Source: Shewanella pealeana ATCC 700345 (GTDB lineage: Bacteria > Pseudomonadota > Gammaproteobacteria > Enterobacterales > Shewanellaceae). From it: DNA of 64,000 nucleotides. The notes under the pieces were generated by a model, which worked only from the letters and a program-made list of their open reading frames with translations, ran no database searches and had not been told where the DNA came from. The position numbers and the translations under genes are program-made. Of the stretch, positions 32,097 through 41,290 are shown one piece after another. The DNA lies in NCBI RefSeq assembly GCF_000018285.1, contig NC_009901.1, positions 118,501-182,500 of the forward strand, in the 5' to 3' direction. Position 1 is the stretch's first letter; every line of letters starts with the position of its first letter.

Positions 32097-32852
32097 TTAG
32101 TGCATGCTGACTGAGCCGTTGATGTTATCTACGCTTAAATCACCAGAGCCAGATTCGATAATGCTTAGCCCTAGGGTATTGTCGACATCGATGTCGCCCG
32201 AGCCATCGTCAATCACCACATGACCATTGACGTTTTCTACGCTTAAATCGCCCGAGCCATCATCGATATGGGTATCACCGCCAATACCAGATAGGGTAAT
32301 AGAACCTGAACCATCTTCTAGGGTGAGTTTGCCTGTAGTGTTGCTGATATCGATTGAGCCCGAGCCGTCTTGGATGTTGAGGTCGTTACCGCCCTTGATC
32401 CAAACATCACCAGAACCATCATCAAGTGTAATGTTTGCCGAAAGGCCATTGATCTCGATATCACCCGAGCCATCGTCGATATCTAGCATCATGCTGCTAG
32501 GTACCTGAATGGTAAGATCGATATAGGGTGAGCGCTGAAAGTTAATGCTGCTATCGAACTCTGCAACTAGTGTCGCTTTTGAGCCGCTCTGCTTAAGGCT
32601 GAGATTACTTTCTATATCACCATAGGTATAAATATCCGCAGTGACCATGATCTGCGCAAGCCCATCGACACCTTGAATCTTGAGGTCTCCTGCGCCTGTT
32701 TCAGCCACTAAGGTATCGATATCGTTAGCATCAATTTGAAGTTGTTTCTTTTGGTGGTTAAGGGGCCCCGCGTTGGCACCATTTACATTGATGATGCAGC
32801 CCGATAGTGACACGGTAATAAGTGCGGCAAGCAGAGTCGCTGTAGATTTCAT
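32097..32852 (-). CDS. Lipoprotein with DGSGD-repeat beta-solenoid (DUF4097/DUF2807-like)
   Basis: A 251-aa lipoprotein (start M-K-S-T-A-T; AAGGAAG upstream; lipobox S-L-S-G-C). A longer frame from 32888 lacks this fit. After a first domain, residues about 125-250 hold seven imperfect repeats of about 18 residues centred on D-D-G-S-G-D-I/L, for example I-D-D-G-S-G-D-I-E-I-N-G-L. The repeat length and alternating hydrophobic pattern suggest a right-handed beta-helix, as in DUF2807/DUF4097 putative adhesin proteins. It should be anchored to the outer or inner membrane on the periplasmic side. Function unknown; it looks monocistronic. Confidence 0.82.
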   Translation of the reverse strand: MKSTATLLAALITVSLSGCIINVNGANAGPLNHQKKQLQIDANDIDTLVAETGAGDLKIQGVDGLAQIMVTADIYTYGDIESNLSLKQSGSKATLVAEFDSSINFQRSPYIDLTIQVPSSMMLDIDDGSGDIEINGLSANITLDDGSGDVWIKGGNDLNIQDGSGSIDISNTTGKLTLEDGSGSITLSGIGGDTHIDDGSGDLSVENVNGHVVIDDGSGDIDVDNTLGLSIIESGSGDLSVDNINGSVSMH

Positions 32853-33129
32853 GAGTAAACTTCCTTTTATTATTCTGATTGGCAGCATTTACAAGCTGCT
32901 GTCTTTTTTAATACCTATCAATAAGCAGAAAGTGTGCCAATAAGTTATCTATTTGTTTTAACTGTGTTATCTTTGGTTTGCGGTTGGTGGTAGTGGCTAA
33001 TTCACTCAATAACTGCCATTAAAGTTTAATTATTAGTGAAATTACTCAAAGACTTGGCTAAAAATAATAAAGAACCTAGAAGCAGCTAGTACTCAGGCCT
33101 AGACTTTAAAATCATGTAGGGAAACAGAG

Positions 33130-33933
33130 ATGGATTATTTATCGGTTAACCAGCAAGGATGGGATAGACGGGTACAGACCCACGTCACATCGGAATTTTA
33201 TGATGTTGCAGGCTTTCTAAAAGGTAAGAGTTCGCTACAAGAAATCGAGCTGGCAGCTCTTAATGTCATGGGTAAAAGCTTGCTACATCTGCAATGCCAC
33301 TTTGGGCTCGATACGCTATCTTGGGCGCGCATGGGGGCCGATGTGACCGGCGTCGATCTCTCTCCCGCGGCGATCACTCAGGCAAAGTCACTCTCTGAAC
33401 AGGCAGATTTAAAAGCAGACTTTATCTGCAGCGATATCTATAGCGTGTCGGAGACGGTCGCGGCCAAATTTGATCTGGTTTTCACTTCTTATGGAGCCAT
33501 TGTTTGGCTGCCGGATCTCGATAAATGGGCACAGATCATAGCGAGTAAGCTGGTGGCTGGTGGCCAGTTTTATATGGTGGAGTTTCACCCTGCTCAAGCG
33601 GTGTTTGAGGGATACAGTTATTTTCACCAAGATGTGCCAGATGTTGAAGATGAGGTGACTTATACCGAGAATGCCAATGATGACAGCAACACCTTTATGA
33701 GTTGGTCACACTCATTGTCAGATGTGATTAATGCGCTGATAAAAGCCGGGTTATCGATCGATAGTTTCGATGAGTTTGCTTTTAGTCCCTACAACTGTTT
33801 TGAGGGTTTATCTGAAGAGACAGTAGAGGTTGATTTACCTCAGGGTGAAGAGTTGCGCCAACGCTATTTTGTAGAGCAACAAGGCCAACGTTTACCGCTG
33901 ACCTATACAATATCGGCGACGAAGAAAGCCTAA
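33130..33933 (+). CDS. Class I SAM-dependent methyltransferase
   Basis: A 267-aa Rossmann-fold methyltransferase. Motif I is divergent, L-L-H-L-Q-C-H-F-G-L-D-T-L (about residues 52-64), followed by motif II V-T-G-V-D-L-S-P-A-A-I and motif IV F-D-L-V-F-T-S-Y-G-A-I. The H-L-Q-C-H-F-G-x-D form is found in a group of bacterial small-molecule methyltransferases of unknown substrate. AGGGAAACAGAG precedes the ATG. It stands alone, followed by a hairpin. Substrate not inferable. Confidence 0.88.
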   Translation: MDYLSVNQQGWDRRVQTHVTSEFYDVAGFLKGKSSLQEIELAALNVMGKSLLHLQCHFGLDTLSWARMGADVTGVDLSPAAITQAKSLSEQADLKADFICSDIYSVSETVAAKFDLVFTSYGAIVWLPDLDKWAQIIASKLVAGGQFYMVEFHPAQAVFEGYSYFHQDVPDVEDEVTYTENANDDSNTFMSWSHSLSDVINALIKAGLSIDSFDEFAFSPYNCFEGLSEETVEVDLPQGEELRQRYFVEQQGQRLPLTYTISATKKA

Positions 33934-33938
33934 AAGGA

Positions 33939-33963
33939 ACAGCGCCAATTGGCGCTGTGTTTA
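33939..33963 (+). terminator. Hairpin terminator after the methyltransferase gene
   Basis: ACAGCGCC-AATT-GGCGCTGT is followed by GTTTAT, six bases past the stop. The stem is strong and the T tract short. Confidence 0.65.
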
Positions 33964-33987
33964 TGATTGAGTCGTAGGACCGTTGAA

Positions 33988-35826
33988 TTAGTAGCCTCTT
34001 AATACTGGGTACTTTAAGTATTGGTTATCGTAGTAGGGGCTACGCTGATAGAACCAGCGTAAACGTGCTTTGGGATCCGCCGCAAACTCTGGGTCTTTAA
34101 GCGCCTTATTGAACTCAGTCTGCAGAGCCGGATCATCTTCTAGCATCTGAGCGGCTAAAGGCTCCACTGCATAGTTTTCAATGTACTCGGTGCGAGTAAA
34201 GATAGGGTTGAAAAAACCCCATTGGAACAGCGAATCGGGTGATTGCGGTTCCAATAACAATATGGCCAAGTCACCTAAAGGTTGTTTGGTGTCGATGCGT
34301 ACTGTACCTGTGGGGAGTTGTAGGTCGATGGCTTGGCTACTTACCTCTGCCTTTACCCGCTGACGCCCTTCATAATCGCGATTGGCAAAGCTTGGTTCTG
34401 AAAATTGATATTGTTGTAACTTAAGCTCTGTAGGTTTATCTAGCCTAGTCATACGGATACCATGCACACGTAAGCGTTCAATAACCTCTTGCCATTGTGG
34501 GGGAATGTAATATGCATCTGGGCGACTTACTTTTATATCGGCTTTGGTGCCACCAATTACTGGCAAGTTCGGGTACAGCTGTGGCAGGCCATTCCAGCGC
34601 ACAATATCGTTACCACTAATAGCGCTTTGCTCTAGCGTGTAACCTATGCCTTTAAAATCCCAGCCTTGAGCTTGCTGCTCCTGTTGCCATGACAGAGTCA
34701 CCCTAGGTGAGTAACGATACTTATCTTGCTGAATAGCAGATTGTAATTTAGTGCTATCGTTAGCGATGGCCTTAAGACTGGATTCGAGCATCACATAGGT
34801 GCCGAGTACTCGCTGTTTAAAGGGCTTCAAGCTGTGGTTTTCAATCAAGATAGTCGGTAGGTGGCGAGCGTCGCCATAGCCATTAGAGAAGCGTGGGCTA
34901 GCATTCCAAAGTGACATGCCCTTAGTGATGTCGGTGTTATCTATTGCGAACACTAAAGGGCCGGGTATGTGTCCCTGTTCAGACAATGCTGACTCGATAC
35001 TTGGGCGATAGCTGTTTTCTAACCAGTTGTAGATCGAGGGGCTTTGGCCTTGCGCTAAGTTATAGCCAAAAGTCACATCGTATTGATAGTCGATGCCGTC
35101 GGTGACATGGACATCGATATAAAGATCCGGTTGCCAGATGTTGATTGCTCGCAGCATATGCTGCATCTCTGGCGTGTCAGCCTTGGCATAATCACGGTTT
35201 AGATTGAGGTTTTGCGCTGTGGTGCGCCAGCCCATATTGACCGGGCCACGTTGGTTAACGCGGTTATATTCAGTTGAACGCTCATGACCATCGACACTAA
35301 AAATGGGCACGAATAGTAAGTTGGCGTTATCGAGCAACCCGGCTTTGCCGTTAAATACCATGTCACGTAGTAGCATCATACCGGCATCTTTGCCGTCAAT
35401 TTCACCAGAGTGGATCCCCGCTTGTACGAGTAGGGTCGGTTTACCATTACGTGCTAGTGCGCTTGCGTCTTCCGCTCCCTCTTTTGAGGCGACAATCATC
35501 CAAATGTCGCGACCTTGTGGACTCTTGCCTATGCTGACCTTCTTTAGCATTTCGCTCTGGGCGATTAGCTTATCTAACCAGGCAAAGGTCTCATCATAGC
35601 TTGGACTGGTTTTAAGGCCGTTTTGCTCAAAAGGCGTCGCCCATTGGGCATCAGGAGCTTGGAGTAGCGATTCGCTACTTCCCTGCCACGGGATAATTGG
35701 TGGAAGGATCTGATCGTTAATATAAGTATTGGAGAGTTGTGGGGTTGCAGTATCAGTTTGCTCGGTCGCGAGGCCGTTGCTGCTAGCCGCCAATAAGGCG
35801 ATGGCCGATAGGGAAGTTAAGCGCAT
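33988..35826 (-). CDS. Secreted M14-family zinc carboxypeptidase
   Basis: A 612-aa metallocarboxypeptidase with a Sec signal peptide (residues 1-20, ending N-G-L-A-T). Zinc ligands are H139 and E142 in G-I-H-S-G-E-I-D-G and H240 in Y-I-D-V-H-V-T-D-G; the likely catalytic Glu is in T-I-L-I-E-N-H-S-L. About 200 residues of C-terminal domain follow. This subgroup of large M14 peptidases is common in Shewanella and other marine bacteria and probably degrades exogenous peptides; it might be a substrate of the type II system encoded downstream. It appears monocistronic. Confidence 0.9.
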   Translation of the reverse strand: MRLTSLSAIALLAASSNGLATEQTDTATPQLSNTYINDQILPPIIPWQGSSESLLQAPDAQWATPFEQNGLKTSPSYDETFAWLDKLIAQSEMLKKVSIGKSPQGRDIWMIVASKEGAEDASALARNGKPTLLVQAGIHSGEIDGKDAGMMLLRDMVFNGKAGLLDNANLLFVPIFSVDGHERSTEYNRVNQRGPVNMGWRTTAQNLNLNRDYAKADTPEMQHMLRAINIWQPDLYIDVHVTDGIDYQYDVTFGYNLAQGQSPSIYNWLENSYRPSIESALSEQGHIPGPLVFAIDNTDITKGMSLWNASPRFSNGYGDARHLPTILIENHSLKPFKQRVLGTYVMLESSLKAIANDSTKLQSAIQQDKYRYSPRVTLSWQQEQQAQGWDFKGIGYTLEQSAISGNDIVRWNGLPQLYPNLPVIGGTKADIKVSRPDAYYIPPQWQEVIERLRVHGIRMTRLDKPTELKLQQYQFSEPSFANRDYEGRQRVKAEVSSQAIDLQLPTGTVRIDTKQPLGDLAILLLEPQSPDSLFQWGFFNPIFTRTEYIENYAVEPLAAQMLEDDPALQTEFNKALKDPEFAADPKARLRWFYQRSPYYDNQYLKYPVLRGY

Positions 35827-36010
35827 GGTTAGGTACCCATTTTTTGAACTATTTGAATTGTTTTTAGGCGGTTATCTTTCCTTAAACTGGCGATAAGTGC
35901 AACAGGGGAACTGTGTCTAAATATGAGTTTAGGCGTCTTTTTATCTATATATTTTCAGCATTGACAACCGGAGTTGCCAATGCATCAAGTTTTGCTTGAG
36001 ATGCGCCCGC

Positions 36011-36220
36011 CTAGTTTATAGCGACTTCTGTTTCATCTTCAAAAATGGCTTCAATTGGCATCTCAAATAAGCGAGCAACTTTAAAGGCTAGGGGTAAACT
36101 TGGATCGTATTTACCCTTTTCTATGGCGTTAATGGTTTGCCGTGAGACTTCGAGCTTCTCAGCTAAGTCGGCCTGGGTCCAGTCGCGCTCTGCTCTGAGC
36201 ACTTTTAGACGGTTTTTCAT
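36011..36220 (-). CDS. Small XRE-family (Cro/CI) transcriptional regulator
   Basis: A 69-aa protein consisting almost only of a helix-turn-helix: L-R-A-E-R-D-W-T-Q-A-D-L-A-E-K-L-E-V-S-R-Q-T-I-N-A-I-E-K-G-K-Y-D-P-S-L. This form, with D-W-T-Q-x-x-L-A and the S-R-Q-T-I-N-A-I-E recognition helix, belongs to the YozG-like group that is usually paired with a small membrane protein, as here. Its ATG overlaps the TGA of the upstream membrane-protein gene (ATGA), and AAGGAAGG lies ahead. It probably represses its own operon via the inverted repeat at 36684-36743. Confidence 0.9.
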   Translation of the reverse strand: MKNRLKVLRAERDWTQADLAEKLEVSRQTINAIEKGKYDPSLPLAFKVARLFEMPIEAIFEDETEVAIN

Positions 36221-36639
36221 CGGTAACTGATCCTTCCTTTAATGATGCCAACGATATAGGTCAAAGTGATTAATACTATGAGGTATGCGGCTTTGAGAGG
36301 GGGCACAATAGCGCTATTTTCGAGTATTGAATAGCTGGAAAAACTAATAATGGCGACGCCAACAGACAAAGCAAGAGCATCTAGCTGAACCTTGCGCTCC
36401 ATTTCATCGAGTTGCACCAGAAAGTGTCGATAGGCCACTAACATGGCAATACCGATAATCGTGTGTATGCAGAATACCAAGGTGATTAATAAGCCGTTGC
36501 CAAGCAGCTCATTCTCGCTTAGGTAGGTGCTTATCATTAGTGTGAGAGCCCATAAAAGTGCACATAAGTTAACTCGGTTGGCATTTTTTAGATCGCGCTT
36601 CGGTAAACCTTTGGCGCATATGGCTTCGATGATCTTCAT
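36217..36639 (-). CDS. Four-span membrane protein paired with the XRE regulator
   Basis: A 140-aa inner-membrane protein with four predicted helices at about residues 25-42, 50-70, 87-105 and 113-132. Between the second and third lies the loop L-D-E-M-E-R-K-V-Q-L-D-A-L-A, a recurring motif of small membrane proteins found next to XRE regulators. AAGGAA is correctly placed before the ATG. It is first in the two-gene operon and overlaps the regulator. Function unknown; it may modulate or sense for the regulator, which is inference from pairing alone. Confidence 0.75.
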   Translation of the reverse strand: MKIIEAICAKGLPKRDLKNANRVNLCALLWALTLMISTYLSENELLGNGLLITLVFCIHTIIGIAMLVAYRHFLVQLDEMERKVQLDALALSVGVAIISFSSYSILENSAIVPPLKAAYLIVLITLTYIVGIIKGRISYR

Positions 36640-36683
36640 GGTTGCGGTTCCTTGTGTATTTTGCTGACTCTGGTTTTATAAAT

Positions 36684-36743
36684 GTAAAGCACGCTTGACT
36701 TATAACTTAGAGGTCGATACTCGCCAAGTCAAGCTTGCTTTAC
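36684..36743. promoter_or_regulatory. 18-bp inverted repeat, probable operator of the XRE/membrane operon
   Basis: GTAAAGCACGCTTGACTT (36684-36701) and AAGTCAAGCTTGCTTTAC (36726-36743) are inverted copies with one mismatch, 24 bp apart. Each arm is itself quasi-palindromic (AAGC-NN-GCTT), and the two centres are about 44 bp apart. The pair begins 45 bp upstream of the membrane-protein start, a typical place for an autoregulatory operator. Confidence 0.6.
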
Positions 36744-36856
36744 TTTAAGTTTGAGAGGCTTTACATGGAAGGCGGAGTGTTCTTTGAGGCTGACTCAGTA
36801 TTTGAGCTCAGCATCTGAGCCCTGTATTCGAATCTAATTTGGCTTAGGTTTATTCA

Positions 36857-36887
36857 TAAAAAATCCCAGCATATAGCTGGGATTTTA
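36857..36887 (-). terminator. Intrinsic terminator of pckA
   Basis: On the minus strand AAATCCCAGC-TATAT-GCTGGGATT is followed by a T6 tract. It lies about 55 bases past the pckA stop. Confidence 0.88.
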
Positions 36888-36939
36888 ATTGGGCCACAGT
36901 ATTCACCGATGGCTTTAAAGAGCGCTAGAACAAAGCGAA

Positions 36940-38481
36940 TTAAGCGTTAGGGCCTGCGTTCTTGATTGAATCAGGTACCTGATACTTTTCGAAGTTAGCC
37001 TTAAAGCTATCTGCAAGGTGCTGAGCAAATTCGGCATACTGGACCTTGTCTTCCCAAGTGTTGATTGGGTTAAGCAGCTTGCTGTCTACACCTGGAATGG
37101 CAACCGGTACATGTAGGTTTAGCTTTTCTAGGTACTCTGTCTCGACATCTTTAAGCTCACCAGACACGATGGCATCGACAATGGCGCGAGTTGTTGGGAT
37201 ATCGAAACGCTTACCAATGCCGTGAGGCCCGCCTGTCCAGCCAGTGTTAACTAGGTAAACTTGACTGCCAAAAGACTCGATACGCTTCATCAGTAGCTCA
37301 GCGTAAACTCCTGCAGGACGAGGGAAGAACGGCGCACCGAAGCAGGTCGAGAATGTCGACTGTATCGCGGCAGTAGACCCCATCTCCGTCGAGCCAACTT
37401 TTGCGGTATAACCAGACAAGAAGTGGTAAGCCGCTTGCTCTTTAGTTAACTTAGATACTGGTGGTAACACGCCAGAAACGTCACAAGTTAAGAACACAAC
37501 TGCGTGAGGCTCAGCGCCACAGTTATCTAGTTTACGCTGGGCAATATGCTCGAGTGGATAAGCGGCGCGGGTGTTTTCGGTTAAGCTTGAATTTGTGTAG
37601 TCGGGTACGCGATTTTCATCGGTTACTACGTTTTCAAGCACGGTACCAAAGCGAATAGCATCCCAAATGACAGGCTCGTTCTTCTGGCTTAGGTCGATAC
37701 ACTTTGCATAGCAGCCACCTTCGATGTTGAATACGCCGCCTGGTGCCCAGCCGTGTTCATCGTCACCAATTAAGAAGCGTTTAGGGTCGGCTGAAAGTGT
37801 AGTTTTACCTGTACCCGATAGACCGAAGAACAGAGTGGTATCGCCATCGGCACCGACGTTTGCCGAGCAGTGCATTGGTAGCACACCTTTAGCGGGTAGT
37901 AAGAAGTTTTGTACCGAGAACATCGACTTCTTCATTTCACCAGCGTACTTAAGGCCAGCAAGTAGCACCTTACGCTCTGCGAAGTTGATGATAACTGTCG
38001 CATCAGAATGAGTACCGTCTCGCTCAGGAACACACTCAAAACCAGGTGCGTTGATGATCTGCCATACAGGCTTATCGGCGGCATTAAATTCTTCTGGCAC
38101 TATGAATAGGTTACGAGCAAATAGTTGGTGCCAAGCATACTGAGTAGTGACTTTTACTGGCTGGTAATGCTCTTTGCTGGCACCGACTTCGAGATTTGAT
38201 ACGAAAGTGTCTTTGTCAGCTAGAAAAGCTTCGACTCGGTTCCAAAGTGCAGTAAAGGCATCGGCTTTGAAAGGCTTGTTTACTGGACCCCATTCGATAT
38301 CTGCTTCAGAGCTTGGCTCTTTAACGATGAAACGGTCGTTAGGCGAACGGCCTGAGCGTTCACCAGTCTTTGCAACTAAAGCGCCATTCGCGGTCAATTG
38401 GCCTTCTCCACGCGCTAACGCAAGCTCGACTAACTGGCCTGTTGAAAGGTTTAGATACTCGCGGTTTGATCCATCCGCCAT
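36940..38481 (-). CDS. pckA: Phosphoenolpyruvate carboxykinase (ATP)
   Basis: A 513-aa enzyme converting oxaloacetate and ATP to phosphoenolpyruvate and CO2, the first step of gluconeogenesis. The start M-A-D-G-S-N-R is chosen because GGAG sits about nine bases before it and it gives the usual length; ATGs at 38508 and 38496 lack such a site. Motifs are the ATP-binding [11 protein letters not shown], the metal/kinase-2 site I-G-D-D-E-H-G-W, and [10 protein letters not shown] near the N-terminus. The ATP-type P-loop distinguishes it from the GTP-dependent form. It has its own terminator. Confidence 0.97.
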   Translation of the reverse strand: MADGSNREYLNLSTGQLVELALARGEGQLTANGALVAKTGERSGRSPNDRFIVKEPSSEADIEWGPVNKPFKADAFTALWNRVEAFLADKDTFVSNLEVGASKEHYQPVKVTTQYAWHQLFARNLFIVPEEFNAADKPVWQIINAPGFECVPERDGTHSDATVIINFAERKVLLAGLKYAGEMKKSMFSVQNFLLPAKGVLPMHCSANVGADGDTTLFFGLSGTGKTTLSADPKRFLIGDDEHGWAPGGVFNIEGGCYAKCIDLSQKNEPVIWDAIRFGTVLENVVTDENRVPDYTNSSLTENTRAAYPLEHIAQRKLDNCGAEPHAVVFLTCDVSGVLPPVSKLTKEQAAYHFLSGYTAKVGSTEMGSTAAIQSTFSTCFGAPFFPRPAGVYAELLMKRIESFGSQVYLVNTGWTGGPHGIGKRFDIPTTRAIVDAIVSGELKDVETEYLEKLNLHVPVAIPGVDSKLLNPINTWEDKVQYAEFAQHLADSFKANFEKYQVPDSIKNAGPNA

Positions 38482-38661
38482 AGGTAAGGTCTCCATCTGT
38501 GAGGTCATTATTCGGTGCTGATCTATTGCGCCAGCTTATATTTACGGCGATTGTAACGTATGCGGATATGAATATGTGTACTAGATCAAAAAAATTACGA
38601 AAAGTGACGTGGAAACACTTTTCTTGACATTTTAATCTGTTATCAGGGGCGTTTTAATCAT

Positions 38662-38688
38662 AAAAAAAGCGCTCAAAGAGCGCCTTTA
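38662..38688 (-). terminator. Intrinsic terminator of the hslR-hslO operon
   Basis: On the minus strand AAAGGCGCTC-TTT-GAGCGCTTTTTTT forms a compact GC-rich stem with a T7 tail, about 40 bases past the hslO stop. Confidence 0.85.
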
Positions 38689-38727
38689 ATCGGTTTTGCC
38701 AATAAAGTTTGGCTAACTCAATATTAC

Positions 38728-39600
38728 TTATTGAGTCACATCGCTAGTCGGAGCGTTGGCGAAGATGGCTTCAACATCGATAGCGTCGAAGATGTATTTG
38801 CTGTTGCAATACTCACAGCCCATCTCCACCTTGCCTTGCTCGGCTAGAATCGAATCGACTTCTTCTTTCGATACAGTGCGGATAGCTTGTGCGCTGCGCT
38901 CTTTAGAGCAAGTACACTTAAAACTAATCGACACTGGATCAAATAAGCGCACTTCCTCTTCGTGGTATAAGCGGTGCAGTACTTCTTCCGCTGGTAGTGT
39001 GAATAGCTCTTCCTGCTTAACGGTTGCAGTTAATACAGATAGGTGTTCGAACTCTTGGTTGTGGTTACCATCGGTAGGTAGCACTTGCAAGAACATGCCT
39101 GCGGCTTGCTTAGTATCGGCAAACAGCTTGATCTTGGTTGGTAGCTGTTCAGATTGGGCGAAATAATCTTCTAGACATTCCGCTAGGGTGTCTTTATCTA
39201 GTGCTACCACGCCTTGATAACGTTCGCCGTCATCTGGAGTTAGGGTGATCACCATATAGCCTTTACCAAACATCTGCGTAAGGCTGGCATCGTCGCTAAT
39301 TTCGCCGTCCCAGCGTGATACGCCTCGAAGCTGTTGCAGATTATTACCGTTGATTACCGCTAATGATACCGGACCATCGCCTTGCAGCTGAATGCTGATA
39401 TCACCGCTAAACTTCAAAGTTGCCGTTAATAAAGCAGTAGAAGCCATTAGCTCACCCAATACGTGTTGGATCGCCAATGGGTATTCATGTGCTGATAATA
39501 CTTCTTGGTAACTATTTTCTAACTGTACTAATTCGCCACGTACACTCGCGTTTTCGAATAAATAGCGATATAGATTGTCTTTAGTCATCTGTTCGTTCAT
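38728..39600 (-). CDS. hslO: Redox-regulated chaperone Hsp33
   Basis: A 290-aa cytosolic holdase activated by oxidation. The C-terminal zinc centre C-T-C ... G-C-E-Y-C, with its C-x-C and C-x-x-C pairs about 30 residues apart (residues 234-268 region), is intact, so disulfide switching should operate. The N-terminal domain begins D-N-L-Y-R-Y-L-F, and [11 protein letters not shown] is characteristic. It is the second gene of hslR-hslO, 16 bp after hslR. A downstream start at M-T-K-D is possible; GGAAA favours the first ATG. Confidence 0.95.
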   Translation of the reverse strand: MNEQMTKDNLYRYLFENASVRGELVQLENSYQEVLSAHEYPLAIQHVLGELMASTALLTATLKFSGDISIQLQGDGPVSLAVINGNNLQQLRGVSRWDGEISDDASLTQMFGKGYMVITLTPDDGERYQGVVALDKDTLAECLEDYFAQSEQLPTKIKLFADTKQAAGMFLQVLPTDGNHNQEFEHLSVLTATVKQEELFTLPAEEVLHRLYHEEEVRLFDPVSISFKCTCSKERSAQAIRTVSKEEVDSILAEQGKVEMGCEYCNSKYIFDAIDVEAIFANAPTSDVTQ

Positions 39601-39616
39601 TTCGGGTTTCCAATTT

Positions 39617-40015
39617 CTAGCTTTCTTTAAAGCGCATTATTTGTCGACGTTGTTTCTTATCCGGCTTATGATCGGGAGCGGGATTATTAAGAATATTCAG
39701 ACGTCGTTGCTCGGCATAGGTCTCACGTTTGGCTATACTTTGCGGTGTCTCTTCATAAAGGGTTTGTGCTATCGACCCTTTTTGTCGGTATTCTGACAGC
39801 TCTTTGATGACGAGCTCTTTTTCGTCATAGCCCTGTCTTAATCTAATGGTGGCACCAACCTCGGCATATTTGCTCGATTTTGTACGCTGGCCGTTATAGT
39901 GTACTTTACCACCATTAATCATCTCTTTTGCGATGGCTCGCGTCTTATAAAAGCGCGCAGCCCAGAGCCATTTATCAAGCCTGACTTGAATGGCTTGTTG
40001 CTCGTTATTATGCAT
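39617..40015 (-). CDS. hslR: Heat-shock ribosome-associated protein Hsp15
   Basis: A 132-aa S4-domain RNA-binding protein that recycles free 50S subunits carrying nascent chains. The S4 motif is [28 protein letters not shown] (residues 10-37), with a basic C-terminal tail rich in K and R. Length matches Hsp15. It precedes hslO in the same operon, the usual arrangement, and is divergent from the type II secretion operon across about 270 bp in which I find no further feature. Confidence 0.93.
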   Translation of the reverse strand: MHNNEQQAIQVRLDKWLWAARFYKTRAIAKEMINGGKVHYNGQRTKSSKYAEVGATIRLRQGYDEKELVIKELSEYRQKGSIAQTLYEETPQSIAKRETYAEQRRLNILNNPAPDHKPDKKQRRQIMRFKES

Positions 40016-40288
40016 GAGCGACTCCAGTGATTAGATTAATTTAAATTAAATTGCTGGGCGAAGTTCACATGCTCAGCAGTAATATACAAATCTTTACTTT
40101 CTCGCTGATAAAATAGTGGCAGGCCTCACACCCTTTTTAGGCGCATAAAGTTAGCATATTTGGTCAATTACCGCCAACATTGCTGCTGTTATGGGCTTGT
40201 TGCCAAAAGCAGTGTGGGTTAGCATGAGTCAGGATTTGCTAAATTATAATAATCAGAACAGAGACCTGCATAGAGGGTCCACTTAAAT

Positions 40289-41206
40289 ATGGATTTATTA
40301 GATAAGTTTTTAACTAAAGCGGCTGGAGTGCCCCAAAAGCCAGTCAGTACGGCGATATTTAGTATCGGGCTATTAATAGTTCTTTACTTGTTAGCGCAAA
40401 TTACATGGAAATTAGTACCTGATGACTCGACTCAAGCACGTTGGGTGCCTACACCTGTCTCCAGTAATGCGGCGGGTCAAGTCAATATTCTTAATCTGCA
40501 ACAACTCTCTCTCTTCGGTAAACCTGATGCGGCGGGTAATAAACCTAAAGCTGCCGCTATCGAGGAAATCATTACCGATGCCCCGAAAACCTCGCTATCT
40601 ATTCAACTAACGGGTGTTGTGGCATCAACCACCGAGCAGAAAGGTTTAGCGGTTATCGCCTCTAGTGGTAGCCAGGATACCTATGGTTTAGGTGACAAGA
40701 TAAAAGGCACATCGGCTTCGCTGAAAGAGGTCTATGCCGACAGAATTATCATCACTAATAGCGGCCGTTACGAAACCTTGATGCTAGATGGTCTAGAATA
40801 CAATACTAATGGTACTGCTAATCAGCAGTTACAAAAGGCTAAGAGTGTTTCTAAGGGTAAGACTATCGACAATCGTAACAATCGCGCTGTAGCGGCTGAG
40901 TTAAGCCAGTCTCGCGATGAGATTTTAGCCGATCCGAGTAAGATTACCGATTATTTGTCTATTTCACCGGTTAAGAGTGGTGGCGAGCTTGCTGGTTATC
41001 GTCTTAACCCTGGTAAAGACCGTGAACTATTTAAGCAGGCTGGTTTCAGAGCCAATGATTTAGCCAAATCAATTAATGGTTATGACCTGACGGATATGGG
41101 GCAGGCGTTAGAAGTGATGGCGCAGTTGCCCGAGATGACCGAAGTTGCCTTGATGGTAGAGCGAGATGGTCAGCTAATCGAGATAATGTTTAGTCTGCCG
41201 CAATAG
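40289..41206 (+). CDS. gspC: Type II secretion protein GspC
   Basis: A 305-aa inner-membrane clamp protein that links the inner platform to the secretin. A short cytosolic N-terminus is followed by a transmembrane helix at about residues 21-41 (A-I-F-S-I-G-L-L-I-V-L-Y-L-L), a periplasmic HR domain (L-S-I-Q-L-T-G-V-V-A-S) at about 105-175, and a C-terminal PDZ domain at about 215-300 (Y-R-L-N-P-G-K-D-R-E-L-F, G-F-R-A-N-D-L-A-K-S-I-N-G). First gene of the gspC-N operon, so its upstream region should hold the main promoter. Confidence 0.95.
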   Translation: MDLLDKFLTKAAGVPQKPVSTAIFSIGLLIVLYLLAQITWKLVPDDSTQARWVPTPVSSNAAGQVNILNLQQLSLFGKPDAAGNKPKAAAIEEIITDAPKTSLSIQLTGVVASTTEQKGLAVIASSGSQDTYGLGDKIKGTSASLKEVYADRIIITNSGRYETLMLDGLEYNTNGTANQQLQKAKSVSKGKTIDNRNNRAVAAELSQSRDEILADPSKITDYLSISPVKSGGELAGYRLNPGKDRELFKQAGFRANDLAKSINGYDLTDMGQALEVMAQLPEMTEVALMVERDGQLIEIMFSLPQ

Positions 41207-41290
41207 AATAAGCAGCAGAAAATAACAATAAAATTTGCAGTAATACACATTGAGTTTGCCGCAACGAAAGGGTTTAGGGGAAGTATAACA

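Noticed and set aside
32227..32508. Plus-strand ORF of 93 codons, and a possible CRISPR-like repeat array
   Set aside because: Both come from the codon-level repeats of the D-G-S-G-D lipoprotein. The repeats are imperfect, about 54 bp, contiguous and in frame, with no unique spacers.
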